DNA of 64,000 nucleotides from DATCRE01 sp035493595 (GCA_035493595.1 DATJHZ010000195.1:8777-72776), one strand, 5' to 3'; counted from the first letter of the stretch, positions 1-8,956 are shown. Notes: a model not told the origin generated them from the letters alone. Translations and numbers: made by a program.

Positions 1-2104
1 GCTGATCAATGGCTGCATTCATAAAATAGCCAAGCAACATTGGAGCAGGTCCATTGATTGTCATGGATACTGACGTCTTGGGATCAGACAGATTGAAGCC
101 GCTGTATAATTTCTTGGCATCATCGAGACAACAGATACTTACTCCTGAGTTTCCAATTTTACCATAGATATCCGGACGATAATCAGGATCATGGCCATAG
201 AGTGTTACAGAGTCAAACGCTGTTGAAAGACGTTTGGCTGGCATAGTTAAACTTACATAATGAAAGCGACGATTTGTGCGCTCAGGTCCGCCCTCACCGG
301 CAAACATACGCGTAGGGTCTTCACCTTCTCGTTTGAAAGGATAGATGCCAGCTGTATATGGAAATTCTCCCGGTACATTTTCAGTGAGATTCCATTTCAA
401 TAAATCACCCCACGCTTCGTATGATGGCAGTGTGATCTTTGGAATCTGCAAATGAGAAAGAGATTCATCATGCGTCTTGATACCAATCTCTTTATCGCGC
501 ACTTTAAATTTAAATAGTGGTGCTTTGTATTGCTGAACTTTCGCAGACCACTCTTCAATAACTTTTAAATTCTTTGGATCAAGATTTAACTTCAATCTGT
601 CAAACTCAGCCTGAAGAACTTTAATGACGTCATCATTACCAGCAGGTAATCCTTTTATAGTCTTCTGTATAGCGTAGAGTTGTTGTGCTACTTCTTTTTG
701 TTGATCAGTCCAGCTATTATAATTTCTATTGCTCTCCGATATTTCAGAGAGGTAGCGTGTGCGATGAGGAGGTATCACAAAAATTTTCTCCGACATCTCA
801 CGTGTAATCTGGAATGTTGACTTCAGGTTGGCTCCTGTTTTTTCAACAACTTTATCGAGCAGTTGTTTGTAGAGTTGATTGGTACCGGGGTCATTAAATT
901 GAGAAGCAATCGTTCCGAATACCGGCATCTCATCAGCAGGTGTGTTCCATAATTGATGATTCCGCTGATATTGTTTCTTCACATCGCGTAAAGCATCAAG
1001 TGCACCTCGCTTATCAAATTTGTTCAAGGCTATAACATCAGCGAAATCAAGCATGTCGATTTTCTCCAGCTGAGTTGCTGCTCCATATTCCGGAGTCATA
1101 ACATAAAGCGAAACATCGCTGTGATCTAAAATCTCAGTATCACTTTGACCAATACCAGATGTTTCTAAAATGATCAGATCATAACCGGCAGCCTTTAATA
1201 CAAGAATGGCTTCCTTCACATATGAAGATAGCGCCAGGTTACTTTGGCGTGTTGCCAGTGAGCGCATAAATACTCTTGGGTTGTTGATAGCATTCATGCG
1301 AATACGATCGCCCAAAAGTGCACCACCCGTTTTTCGTTTAGACGGATCGACAGAAATCAATCCAATAGTTTTATCCTTGAAGTCAAGAAGAAAGCGTCTT
1401 ACAATTTCATCAACCATAGATGATTTACCAGCACCACCTGTACCAGTAATACCAAGCACAGGTGCTTGCGATTTCTCAGCAAGAACTTTTACTTTATTAA
1501 ATACAGACTGACTTTGTTCATAGAAGTTTTCAGCCGCAGATATAATGCGTGCAATGGAAACTGGATTTTTAGAAGCAAGCTGATCAACTTCATTGGTTAA
1601 CTGATCGCCAAGTGGATAATCACTTTGCTGAACCAGATCATTAATCATTCCCTGCAAACCCATAGACCTGCCATCATCAGGAGAGTAGATCCTGGTAATT
1701 CCATAGTCCATTAATTCTTTAATCTCTTCAGGTAGAATAACTCCACCGCCGCCACCAAAGATTTTGATATGGCTTGCACCTTTTTCTTTCAGCAAGTCAT
1801 ACATGTATTTAAAGTATTCTGTATGGCCGCCTTGATAACTGGTTAATGCAATGGCCTGAGCATCTTCCTGAATAGCAGTATTCACCACCTCATCAACACT
1901 GCGATCATGTCCAAGGTGAATCACTTCACAACCAGTACCCTGAATAATTCGGCGCATAATGTTAATGGCCGCGTCATGCCCATCAAAAAGACTGGCCGCG
2001 GTTACAATACGTACTTTATTTTTAGGTTTATAAGGTTCTGGCGCCTGATGACCTGCCAGGTTTGGTTTCTCCTTTTTCTGAGCGCTGATGGTTTCTGTAC
2101 TCAT
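1..2104 (-). CDS. icmF: Fused isobutyryl-CoA mutase IcmF, 3' end outside window
   Basis: Adenosylcobalamin-dependent carbon-skeleton mutase fused to its own G-protein chaperone; it would interconvert isobutyryl-CoA and butyryl-CoA in branched-chain acyl-CoA metabolism. About 701 residues are visible. The B12-binding domain comes first (D41-G42-H43 of the cobalamin motif, GGGGG loop near 117-121). A MeaB-like GTPase follows (Walker A GTGGAGKSS at 221-229, NKFD at 361-364). After a linker the mutase domain starts (SLTMPAKRLSTAFDSVTLYG). This domain order is that of IcmF, not of stand-alone MeaB or the two-subunit mutases. Phe601, before AGEGGPERTNRRF, sits where isobutyryl-CoA mutases have Phe and methylmalonyl-CoA mutases have Tyr, which supports the isobutyryl assignment. 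The ATG at 2104 begins MSTETISAQ. The full-length family is about 1,080-1,150 residues, so about 400 are missing. Confidence 0.93.
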   Translation of the reverse strand, partial: MSTETISAQKKEKPNLAGHQAPEPYKPKNKVRIVTAASLFDGHDAAINIMRRIIQGTGCEVIHLGHDRSVDEVVNTAIQEDAQAIALTSYQGGHTEYFKYMYDLLKEKGASHIKIFGGGGGVILPEEIKELMDYGITRIYSPDDGRSMGLQGMINDLVQQSDYPLGDQLTNEVDQLASKNPVSIARIISAAENFYEQSQSVFNKVKVLAEKSQAPVLGITGTGGAGKSSMVDEIVRRFLLDFKDKTIGLISVDPSKRKTGGALLGDRIRMNAINNPRVFMRSLATRQSNLALSSYVKEAILVLKAAGYDLIILETSGIGQSDTEILDHSDVSLYVMTPEYGAATQLEKIDMLDFADVIALNKFDKRGALDALRDVKKQYQRNHQLWNTPADEMPVFGTIASQFNDPGTNQLYKQLLDKVVEKTGANLKSTFQITREMSEKIFVIPPHRTRYLSEISESNRNYNSWTDQQKEVAQQLYAIQKTIKGLPAGNDDVIKVLQAEFDRLKLNLDPKNLKVIEEWSAKVQQYKAPLFKFKVRDKEIGIKTHDESLSHLQIPKITLPSYEAWGDLLKWNLTENVPGEFPYTAGIYPFKREGEDPTRMFAGEGGPERTNRRFHYVSLTMPAKRLSTAFDSVTLYGHDPDYRPDIYGKIGNSGVSICCLDDAKKLYSGFNLSDPKTSVSMTINGPAPMLLGYFMNAAIDQ

Positions 2105-2274
2105 CTAAAATGTGGTTTTGAGCTTCAAAAGTACAGAGAAGTGCTGTATTAAGCTAACGATGGTTAGGGGTCTTTCGCCGCTAAATAAAGCATCTTATAG
2201 TGATGCCAGCTTACATTAGAAACCACTGCCGGATGTATGTCCGTAAAAACCAAAAAACTAACGTTTAAATATTT

Positions 2275-2877
2275 ATGATTAGAAAAGTGTTTCGAGTTGC
2301 GATTGTAATTGTTGCAGTAATGTTTGTTCATCAGGCAAAGGCACAGGATGTTGCTTTTGGATTGAAGGGTGGTGTAAACCTCACAAATCTTAAGGTTAGT
2401 GATGCCCAGGGAACATACGATTCGAGAACAGGTTATCACGCTGGTGTATTTCTCCGTGGCAAATTCAATAAGGTTGGTATACAGCCTGAGGTATTGTTAT
2501 TCACCCAGAGCAATAAAATTGATTATGGTAGCCTTGGAACGGTAAAACAAAGTTTCACTTATCTAAGCATACCGGTGATGCTCAAGTTCTATCCCGTTGG
2601 AGGCTTGAATATTCAGGCAGGTCCGCAATTTGGATTCTTACTGGATGGACAACGAAAGTATGACAATGGATTTGTTACAAGTACGCAAAACATTAAAGAC
2701 TATTACAAGAGCAGCGATGTGTCTGTATCAGTAGGTGCAGGTTATGATTTTGGATTTGGTCTCGGACTTGACGTTCGTTACAATCTTGGTATTCAAGATA
2801 TCAATGCCGCATCTAATAATGAAAAAGTTAAGAGCCAGGTGTTTCTGGTATCAGTAGGATGGAATTTCCTGAAATAA
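2275..2877 (+). CDS. Outer-membrane beta-barrel protein, PorT/OmpW-like porin family
   Basis: 200-residue exported protein. Residues 1-23 form a signal peptide ending HQAKAQ, the Gln-led cleavage site common in Bacteroidota. The rest is alternating beta-strand sequence rich in Gly and aromatic residues (FGLKGGVNLTNLKV, YHAGVFLRGKF, VGAGYDFGFGLGLDVRYNLG) and ends in aromatic-terminated strands (VSVGWNFLK). This matches the small 8-stranded outer membrane protein beta-barrel families abundant in this phylum. The cargo or function is unknown. It is transcribed divergently from icmF and is followed by a strong terminator. Confidence 0.82.
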   Translation: MIRKVFRVAIVIVAVMFVHQAKAQDVAFGLKGGVNLTNLKVSDAQGTYDSRTGYHAGVFLRGKFNKVGIQPEVLLFTQSNKIDYGSLGTVKQSFTYLSIPVMLKFYPVGGLNIQAGPQFGFLLDGQRKYDNGFVTSTQNIKDYYKSSDVSVSVGAGYDFGFGLGLDVRYNLGIQDINAASNNEKVKSQVFLVSVGWNFLK

Positions 2878-2911
2878 AAATAAACTACAAGCCCCTCTAA
2901 AAACAAGTAGT

Positions 2912-2946
2912 AAAATGACTGTTCCTGTTTATCAGGCAGTCATTTT
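2912..2946. terminator. Bidirectional intrinsic terminator
   Basis: AAAATGACTG (2912-2921) pairs perfectly with CAGTCATTTT (2937-2946). An inner CCTG/CAGG stem closes a TTTAT loop, and a T-run follows on both strands. It lies between two convergent genes whose stops are at 2877 and 2947, so it can end both transcripts. Confidence 0.85.
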
Positions 2947-3327
2947 TTATTCTTCATAGAAATCAATCAGGCTATTGAAATATATTTCGTCCCAGCCTTC
3001 AACAATATCCTGGTAATCTTCATTAGGAATATTGGTATGTTTCAGTTCAACAGATGTACCGATTTTATGTGGATGCAATGTAATGGTTACGATAGAGTCT
3101 TCAGCTTGTTCACCAAAATACCATTGCTGCACTATTTTTTTATTCTCGATAAACTCAAGGTTCTTGCCTTCAATGCTTCCATCCCACATAGAGAACTCAC
3201 TGTTTGGTTCGGTGGACATAACAGCAGGTTCACCAGACCATAGATGAATTGTATTAGGATTTGTGAGCGCCAGGTAAACATCTTCTGGAGGCGCAGAGAT
3301 CAGGTAGTATTTTTTAAAGTCTTTCAA
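2947..3327 (-). CDS. SRPBCC / AHSA1-like ligand-binding protein
   Basis: 126-residue cytosolic protein of the START/AHSA1 (Activator of Hsp90 ATPase homologue 1-like) superfamily. Visible hallmarks are the N-terminal strand and PPEDVYLALTNP helix, the WSGEPAVMS...FSMWDGSIEGKNLEF region, the IVQQWYFGEQ strand and the C-terminal helix DIVEGWDEIYFNSLIDFYEE. These match the usual pattern TDPEKIWQALTDP...GGRYSMWDGYITGK...IVQSWR. The ligand is unknown. It is a single gene convergent with the beta-barrel gene. Confidence 0.82.
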   Translation of the reverse strand: MKDFKKYYLISAPPEDVYLALTNPNTIHLWSGEPAVMSTEPNSEFSMWDGSIEGKNLEFIENKKIVQQWYFGEQAEDSIVTITLHPHKIGTSVELKHTNIPNEDYQDIVEGWDEIYFNSLIDFYEE

Positions 3328-3455
3328 GAGCTTGTTTTAAAATATATGATCAAAAGTACAAAAGATTATTAATCGTAATGAAGTAAAGCTCCGCTGACTC
3401 ATTCTAAAATTGATTTAAAGCATTAGCTTTATAGAAACCGTAAAACTCTCACAGT

Positions 3456-3818
3456 ATGTCAAACATTAAAACCATGCTCGATGAATGGGCTGTAAAAGAC
3501 CTTGAAGATGGATCATCATTAAAGATTGGTGTAGCCAGCTGCACCGAAATGGGTAATGAATCCAAACCCGGCATTCAGGTATTCTACCTTGGCTACACTG
3601 TAAACTATGAACCTGTTATTACAGAACGATGGGTATACCAGGCAAACAAAAAAGGTGTGACTGAATATCTTCTGGAAGATTACTCATGGATGGCACATGA
3701 AGATCAATACATCAAAAACTATCTCATCATTGGTACACCACTTAAAGCGAGGGTAGAAGTTAAAACACGAAGCTCAAAGCCAGTGATTAAGGAATATGAT
3801 CTGCCGTTTCAGTTTTAA
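3456..3818 (+). CDS. Conserved hypothetical protein, 120 residues
   Basis: Family not recognised. The sequence has no signal peptide or membrane segment and is mixed alpha/beta with several aromatic strands (IQVFYLGYTVNYEPVITERWVYQANK). The ATG at 3456 opens MSNIKTMLDEW. The 3' end overlaps the convergent pseudouridine synthase gene by four bases. Its balanced composition and in-frame length beside real genes argue that it is translated. Confidence 0.65.
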   Translation: MSNIKTMLDEWAVKDLEDGSSLKIGVASCTEMGNESKPGIQVFYLGYTVNYEPVITERWVYQANKKGVTEYLLEDYSWMAHEDQYIKNYLIIGTPLKARVEVKTRSSKPVIKEYDLPFQF

Positions 3819-4492
3819 ATTCCACTTTCTACATTAAACTCATTCTCCTTTTCAATAACCATTTCCTCATTCGTGATGGGATGGAAGAATATTAATTTGC
3901 ACGCATGAAGTGCTATTGAATCTGGCTTGTAAGGAACATCAGAGCCGTACATGTTGTCACCAATAATAGGGCAGCCCGTTGCTGATAGTTGAGCTCGTAT
4001 TTGATGATACTTGCCGGTATGAAGTTCAATGTTCCATAAGAATCTATTTTGAGAAAATTTACTCACGCTATAATTGAGTAATGCCTTTTCTGCCCATGGT
4101 TGTACTTCGTTATAGAGCGCAGCTTTCTTCTTTTCTTTTCTGTGCCAGTGCTCTAATGTTCCTGTTAATTCTGCCGGTGCATGAGCTGTTAGTGCCTGAT
4201 AGTATTTTTTTACTTTTCGCTCTGCAAATTGCTCACTTAAGTTTTTTAGAACAGCACGTTGTTTCGCAAAAAGCACGATACCACTAACGGGTCTGTCGAG
4301 TCTGTGAATATGCTGAGCATAAAGTTCTGTACCTACAGGTAAAGATGTTTTCAAATAGCGTTGTACTTGTTGCAATAAATTAGGATGACCATTTCTATCC
4401 GGTTCAACCATGAGACTGCATGGTTTGTAAAGCACAATAATGTAAGGGTCTTCAAAAAGAATGTGATCAGGTATGTTTAGTTGTATAGACAT
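3815..4492 (-). CDS. RluA-family pseudouridine synthase
   Basis: 225-residue enzyme that isomerises uridine to pseudouridine in rRNA or tRNA. The catalytic motif is H63-R-L-D66-R-P-V-S-G with Asp66 as nucleophile; the family consensus is HRLDxxTSG. The later RAQLSATGCPIIGDNMYG motif of the family is also present (HQIR-AQL core). There is no N-terminal S4 domain, so it resembles the short RluA/TruC type rather than RluC/RluD. The specific target uridine cannot be told from sequence. Confidence 0.9.
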   Translation of the reverse strand: MSIQLNIPDHILFEDPYIIVLYKPCSLMVEPDRNGHPNLLQQVQRYLKTSLPVGTELYAQHIHRLDRPVSGIVLFAKQRAVLKNLSEQFAERKVKKYYQALTAHAPAELTGTLEHWHRKEKKKAALYNEVQPWAEKALLNYSVSKFSQNRFLWNIELHTGKYHQIRAQLSATGCPIIGDNMYGSDVPYKPDSIALHACKLIFFHPITNEEMVIEKENEFNVESGI

Positions 4493-4611
4493 CAGTTGCT
4501 TCCGAGGTCTAAAAGTATAATTAATTTATTCACACCGGTACATGAGGTCATTTTTATGAATTGACCCCAATCAGATCATTGCCCATACTTATTTCTTCCG
4601 CCCATAATTCC

Positions 4612-4743
4612 TACGTATATAAAAACTACGTATAAAAGACCCATACCGCAAACGATTTTCTACGTAATTAGGTATTTTTGTAAAATATTTTACGTAATAT
4701 TTACGTATTTAAAATATTATTTACTTAGTTTTATACGTATAAA
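4612..4743. promoter_or_regulatory. Six TACGTA palindromes upstream of the nitrate transporter gene
   Basis: TACGTA occurs at 4612, 4627, 4661, 4691, 4702 and 4734, all within 130 bases of AT-rich DNA that ends 19 bases before the transporter ATG. The last site is the core of a 14-bp perfect palindrome, TTTATACGTATAAA (4730-4743). The first two share the longer unit CTACGTATA. A Bacteroidota-like -7 box TATTTTTG lies at 4673-4680, between the third and fourth sites; no clear -33 TTTG is seen. The arrangement suggests a multi-site operator for an unknown regulator of nitrate uptake. Confidence 0.7.
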
Positions 4744-4762
4744 GTACTTAAAATATTAAATC

Positions 4763-6121
4763 ATGAGTCAGTTAGTTACATCGAAGGCCACTCGCATTAA
4801 CCTTCTTGATTTCAAATCGGTGCCCATGCGTGCCTTTCACCTTACGTGGATCACTTTCTTTATGTGTTTCTTCGGATGGTTTGGTATTGCCCCATTAATG
4901 CCAATCATCCGCAAAGATTTAGGATTGACTCAAAGTCAGATTGGTAACATCATCATTGCATCGGTAGCGATCACCATTTTCGCTCGCCTCTTTATTGGAT
5001 GGTTGTGCGATAAGATTGGTCCACGAATCTGTTATACCTTATTATTAATCATAGGATCAATTCCTGTGATGACAATTGGCTTAAGCAACAGTTACGAGAG
5101 CTTCCTGTTATTCAGGTTAGCGATCGGTGTTATAGGAGCTTCATTTGTTGTCACCCAATATCATACTTCAGTGATGTTTGCTCCCAACGTTGTTGGTACC
5201 GCCAATGCAACAGTTGCTGGTTGGGGTAACATGGGTGGTGGTGTAACACTTATGGTAATGCCGTTAGTGTTTGCTGCATTTGTTGGTGCAGGTTATGTAG
5301 ATGCTGCGGCATGGAGATATAGTATGGTAGTACCTGGTGCTGCGCTTTTCATTATGGGTTTTGTTTACTACTTCTTCACACAAGATACACCTGATGGAAA
5401 TCTCGCTGATCTTCGTAAGAATAATCCCGATTACCAGGCGAAAGCTAAAGGAGCTAAAGGCAGCTTTGGTATGGCACTTCGCGATCATCGTGTTTGGGTT
5501 TTGTTTCTAGCGTATGGTGCATGCTTCGGTATTGAAATCACTATTGACAATATTGCTTCACTTTACTTTGTTGACAACTTTCACTTAGGACTTAAGGAAG
5601 CAGGTTTGATTGCTGGCTGCTTCGGAATGATGAACATTTTTGCCCGCGCGCTGGGTGGTATCTTCGGAGATAAAGCAGGTAAGAAATTTGGACTACGTGG
5701 TCGTATCATGATCCTGGGGATCTTCTTATTGTGTGAAGGTCTTGGTATCATGTTATTCTCTTCTATGGATGTTCTTCCATGGGCTATTGCTACCATGTTA
5801 CTTTTTGCACTCTTTCTTAAAATGTCAAATGGTGCAACCTATTCAGTTGTTCCATTCATAAATACTAAAGCTGTAGGTGCTGTGTCAGGTATTGTTGGTG
5901 CAGGTGGAAATCTGGGTGCTGTACTGGCAGGCTTTCTTTTCAAATCAGAAAATATATCATACCGTGAGAGCTTATTCATCATCGGTATAGCAGTATCGGT
6001 TGTGTCTATAATTGCGCTTCTGTTAAGTCTGTCAAGAAAAACTGCAGAAGAAATTCTTGCTCCTCAATTAACACCAGAATCAGAATTGAAGGAAGCTTAT
6101 GTGTATGCTGATAAAAATTAA
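4763..6121 (+). CDS. narK: MFS nitrate/nitrite transporter, NarK/NrtP-like
   Basis: 452-residue inner-membrane carrier with about 12 hydrophobic segments (first FHLTWITFFMCFFGWFGIAP). Family features include the PLMPIIRKDLGLT segment after TM1, ARLFIGWLCDKIGPR in the TM2-3 loop, and the glycine-rich nitrate signature GWGNMGGG at about residues 154-161, with a second signature-like glycine segment GIVGAGGNLGAVLAG near residue 380. The neighbouring porin and NrtABD genes support nitrate or nitrite as substrate. It is the first gene of the cluster and is followed by two stem-loops before the porin gene. Confidence 0.92.
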   Translation: MSQLVTSKATRINLLDFKSVPMRAFHLTWITFFMCFFGWFGIAPLMPIIRKDLGLTQSQIGNIIIASVAITIFARLFIGWLCDKIGPRICYTLLLIIGSIPVMTIGLSNSYESFLLFRLAIGVIGASFVVTQYHTSVMFAPNVVGTANATVAGWGNMGGGVTLMVMPLVFAAFVGAGYVDAAAWRYSMVVPGAALFIMGFVYYFFTQDTPDGNLADLRKNNPDYQAKAKGAKGSFGMALRDHRVWVLFLAYGACFGIEITIDNIASLYFVDNFHLGLKEAGLIAGCFGMMNIFARALGGIFGDKAGKKFGLRGRIMILGIFLLCEGLGIMLFSSMDVLPWAIATMLLFALFLKMSNGATYSVVPFINTKAVGAVSGIVGAGGNLGAVLAGFLFKSENISYRESLFIIGIAVSVVSIIALLLSLSRKTAEEILAPQLTPESELKEAYVYADKN

Positions 6122-6180
6122 CCTAAACGATAGATAAGTTGAATCTAAACTCTCGATAATAGAAAACAAGTCAGGCTTCG

Positions 6181-6211
6181 GGTGCTCAGACTACCAGGTA
6201 ATCTGAGCACC
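6181..6211. promoter_or_regulatory. Stem-loop 1 between narK and porin gene
   Basis: GGTGCTCAGA (6181-6190) pairs perfectly with TCTGAGCACC (6202-6211) around an 11-base loop. It is followed by AAAAAG, not a T-run, so it is not a classical intrinsic terminator on the + strand. It is the first of two tandem hairpins in the 167-bp gap. Confidence 0.75.
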
Positions 6212-6218
6212 AAAAAGA

Positions 6219-6255
6219 AGTCCCCTTTCTGAACGGCGAATTCTTCCAGGGGACT
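6219..6255. promoter_or_regulatory. Stem-loop 2 between narK and porin gene
   Basis: AGTCCCCT (6219-6226) pairs with AGGGGACT (6248-6255) around a 21-base loop and is followed by AATTATTAGTTG, a weak T-containing tract. It begins eight bases after stem-loop 1 and ends 33 bases before the porin ATG. Possible roles are weak terminator, mRNA 3'-end stabiliser for narK, or attenuator controlling the downstream genes. Confidence 0.7.
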
Positions 6256-6288
6256 AATTATTAGTTGTTACACTAAACCTTCAAATTT

Positions 6289-7689
6289 ATGTATAAGATA
6301 ATACGCAAACCACTATTACTCCTTCTTTTTTGCTTCTTCATTGCTTCTGTTGCCAAAGCTCAGTTTACCGTATCAGGTCAAGTCAGAACCCGCACAGAAT
6401 ATCGTAACGGCCAGGGTACACCGCAAGTAAAAGATACAGCAGCGGCTGTATTTACATCGCAACGCACCAGGCTTAACTTCGGCTACACCGGTTATCGCTT
6501 CAAACTTTTCAGTGCTATACAAGATGTGCGTGTCTGGGGACAGGATGCATCAACCATTAATCGCACAACTACTGATGCGAATGATGGATTTATGTTGCAT
6601 GAAGCCTGGGGTGAGATAAGCCTTGTTGATACTGGTAAAGTAGTAAAGAACTTTACGCTTAAAATCGGACGTCAGGAATTGGTGTATGATGATGTGCGCT
6701 TACTCGGTAACCTTGACTGGTTGCAACAGGCACGTCGCCATGATGCCGCCTTGTTAAAGTTTGAACACAAGGGCTGGATGATTCACCTCGGCGCTGCTTA
6801 CAATCAAAATGCAGAACGTAAATCGAACACTATCTATAACGGTACACCTACGGCTTACGCTGCAAGCACGAATGGCATGACAAACAACTATAAGTCTATG
6901 CAATTCTTATACGTTGGAAAAAAACTTGCCTTTGGTAATGCTTCATTATTACTATTCAAAGATGATTTTAGCCGTTACCATTTTGCTGCTACCGATGTTA
7001 ACAAGACTACACCAATCTATGATAAGGGAGTTAGAAGTCGTTATACAATGGGTGGTAATCTTTTTGGAACAGCGTTTCGCAAATTAGGTTTTGCAGCAAC
7101 AGCATTCTATCAGGCTGGTCACTACAGAGATGGTACCAAGTTGAATGAATATTTATTGTCACTATCTACATCTTACGCACTAACAAGGAAGTTCAGTGTT
7201 GGACCTGGTGTTGATATCACTTCAGGAAACAATGGAAGTGATCCTACAAAAGCCAACAAAAGATTTGATCCCCTATATGGTACACCACACAAATTCTGGG
7301 GTTATATGGATTACTTCTACGTAGCAGATGGCTTTAAATCAAATGGATTAATCGACTATTATTTAAAAGCGAAATATAAACTGAAAGACAATTTAACCTT
7401 GACACTTGACGGACACCGTTTCGTATTGCCAAATGCAGTCATGGCAAGTGACAATGTGACACCAGTTAAAGAGAAAGCGTTAGGTACTGAGATTGACTTT
7501 GTATTTAACTATGCCATGACAAAAGTAATAACCATCGAAGGTGGCTATTCAACTATGTTCTCTACGAACACCATGCTTTCTACGAAAGTAAAAGGTACTG
7601 CAAAAATCAATCAGACTACTGGTGCTAAAACATCTGACTGGGCCTACCTCATGATCTCTATCAAGCCTGACTTTACTTTCAAGAACTAA
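6289..7689 (+). CDS. Alginate-export-type outer-membrane porin in nitrate cluster
   Basis: 466-residue outer-membrane barrel. The signal peptide covers residues 1-24 (ending AKAQ). The opening FTVSGQVRTRTEYRNG and the SQRTRLNFGYTGYRFKLFSAIQDVRVWGQD stretch match the alginate-export (AlgE-like) domain found in many Bacteroidota porins. The last strands are VEGGYST and WAYLMISIKPDFTFKN, ending close to an aromatic residue. Its place between narK and nrtA suggests that it is the outer-membrane pore for nitrate/nitrite rather than alginate; that role is inferred from position only. The start ATG lies 33 bases after a stem-loop. Confidence 0.83.
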   Translation: MYKIIRKPLLLLLFCFFIASVAKAQFTVSGQVRTRTEYRNGQGTPQVKDTAAAVFTSQRTRLNFGYTGYRFKLFSAIQDVRVWGQDASTINRTTTDANDGFMLHEAWGEISLVDTGKVVKNFTLKIGRQELVYDDVRLLGNLDWLQQARRHDAALLKFEHKGWMIHLGAAYNQNAERKSNTIYNGTPTAYAASTNGMTNNYKSMQFLYVGKKLAFGNASLLLFKDDFSRYHFAATDVNKTTPIYDKGVRSRYTMGGNLFGTAFRKLGFAATAFYQAGHYRDGTKLNEYLLSLSTSYALTRKFSVGPGVDITSGNNGSDPTKANKRFDPLYGTPHKFWGYMDYFYVADGFKSNGLIDYYLKAKYKLKDNLTLTLDGHRFVLPNAVMASDNVTPVKEKALGTEIDFVFNYAMTKVITIEGGYSTMFSTNTMLSTKVKGTAKINQTTGAKTSDWAYLMISIKPDFTFKN

Positions 7690-7708
7690 TCTCTAAACAA
7701 GTCTTCTC

Positions 7709-8956
7709 ATGAAAAAATCAATATATAAATACATATTAACACTGGTGTTCATACCCGTAGTGTTATTGTTGCTGACTTCTGCTGCACCTGTTAAAATGAA
7801 TGTAGCGGATAAAGAATTAATCAAATTAGGATTTATTCCGCTTACGGATTGCGCGCCTATTGTTATGGCCAAAGAGCTTGGTCTTTTTGAAAAGTATGGT
7901 GTTAATGTTCAGGTTACAAAAGAAGCTTCATGGGCTAACGTGCGTGATAAACTATTGACAGGTGAGCTTGATGGAGCACATTGTTTGTTCAGCATGCCGT
8001 TTTCAGTATATACCGGCGTTGGTGGTAAAGAAGGTTCAGAGTTGAAAATAGCCATGGTATTAAATAACAATGGTCAGGCCATTACACTATCAAAAGATTT
8101 TTGTGGTAAAGTAGGGTTTAAACAAACCAATAAAGTTGCAGCTGTTGTTGCAGCCAAACTTAAAGCAGAGAAAGAAGTAACATTTGCGATGACTTTCCCT
8201 GGTGGCACGCACGACATCTGGTTGCGTAACTGGTTAGCAGCCGCAGGTGTAAGTCAGAAGACCTCAAAAATTATCACTATCCCTCCACCACAAATGGTAG
8301 CGAACATGAAAGTTGGTAACATGGATGCGTACTGTGTAGGTGAACCATGGAACGGTATGGCTGTAAAGATGGGCGTTGGTTTTACTGAAATCTCAACACA
8401 AGATATCTGGAAGCATCACCCTGAAAAAGCGTTAGTTGTAAATTCTAAATTCAGCGAAACCCGTCGTGAAGATTTAAAGAATGTAATGAAAGCTATACTC
8501 GAAGCCTGTAAATGGTTAGATAATCGTGCAAACAGAAAGAAGGCTGCTGAGATTATTGGCAAGACGCCTTATGTAAACGCTGCAGCAGATGTGATTGAAG
8601 CTCGTCTGATGGGTGACTATAACTTAGGTTGCGATCAGGGAACTGAAATTTATACAGATAACTATATGTTGTTTCACAGAAACGGTGAAACTAATTTCCC
8701 ACGTAAATCACATGCTATCTGGTTTATGGCGCAATACATGCGATTTGATTATCTGAAAGAAGCTCCAGACTATAAGGCTATCGCTGATAAAATTATTCTT
8801 CAGGATCTTTATAAAGAAGTTGCTACAAGTATGAAGATCAAAATTCCGACAGATGATATGAAACCATTTGCATTGGAGATTGATAAGGTGTCATTCGACC
8901 CGAATAACCCTGCTGATTATCTCACTCGAATTAAAGCAAAGAACATTAACCAGTAA
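7709..8956 (+). CDS. nrtA: Nitrate ABC transporter substrate-binding protein, NrtA/CmpA family
   Basis: 415-residue periplasmic binding protein of the NrtA/CmpA/NasF family. Residues 1-25 are a Sec-type hydrophobic signal without a twin-arginine motif. The mature part starts IKLGFIPLTDCAPIVMAKELGLFEKYG, the family opening. It continues with the SMPFSVYTGVGG, TFPGGTHDIWLRNWLAAAG, MKVGNMDAYCVGEPWNGMA and NFPRKSHAIWFMAQYMRF blocks typical of nitrate binding proteins (nitrate contacts lie in the last three blocks). It precedes the permease and ATPase genes. A 14-bp stem hairpin follows its stop codon. Confidence 0.93.
   Translation: MKKSIYKYILTLVFIPVVLLLLTSAAPVKMNVADKELIKLGFIPLTDCAPIVMAKELGLFEKYGVNVQVTKEASWANVRDKLLTGELDGAHCLFSMPFSVYTGVGGKEGSELKIAMVLNNNGQAITLSKDFCGKVGFKQTNKVAAVVAAKLKAEKEVTFAMTFPGGTHDIWLRNWLAAAGVSQKTSKIITIPPPQMVANMKVGNMDAYCVGEPWNGMAVKMGVGFTEISTQDIWKHHPEKALVVNSKFSETRREDLKNVMKAILEACKWLDNRANRKKAAEIIGKTPYVNAAADVIEARLMGDYNLGCDQGTEIYTDNYMLFHRNGETNFPRKSHAIWFMAQYMRFDYLKEAPDYKAIADKIILQDLYKEVATSMKIKIPTDDMKPFALEIDKVSFDPNNPADYLTRIKAKNINQ

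Noticed and set aside
1206..1511. 101-residue open frame on the + strand inside icmF
   Set aside because: Antisense to the GTPase domain of icmF; composition and motifs support only the minus-strand gene.
4546..4566. GGTCA/TGACC inverted repeat before the TACGTA array
   Set aside because: Five-base arms with an 11-base spacer are too weak to separate from chance.
4612..4743. NarL heptamer (TACYNMT) sites
   Set aside because: The fourth base here is always G, not a pyrimidine, so the classical NarL consensus is not met.
6181..6255. ANTAR-type two-hairpin antiterminator
   Set aside because: Loops are 11 and 21 bases rather than hexaloops with A1 and G4, and no terminator overlaps the second stem clearly.
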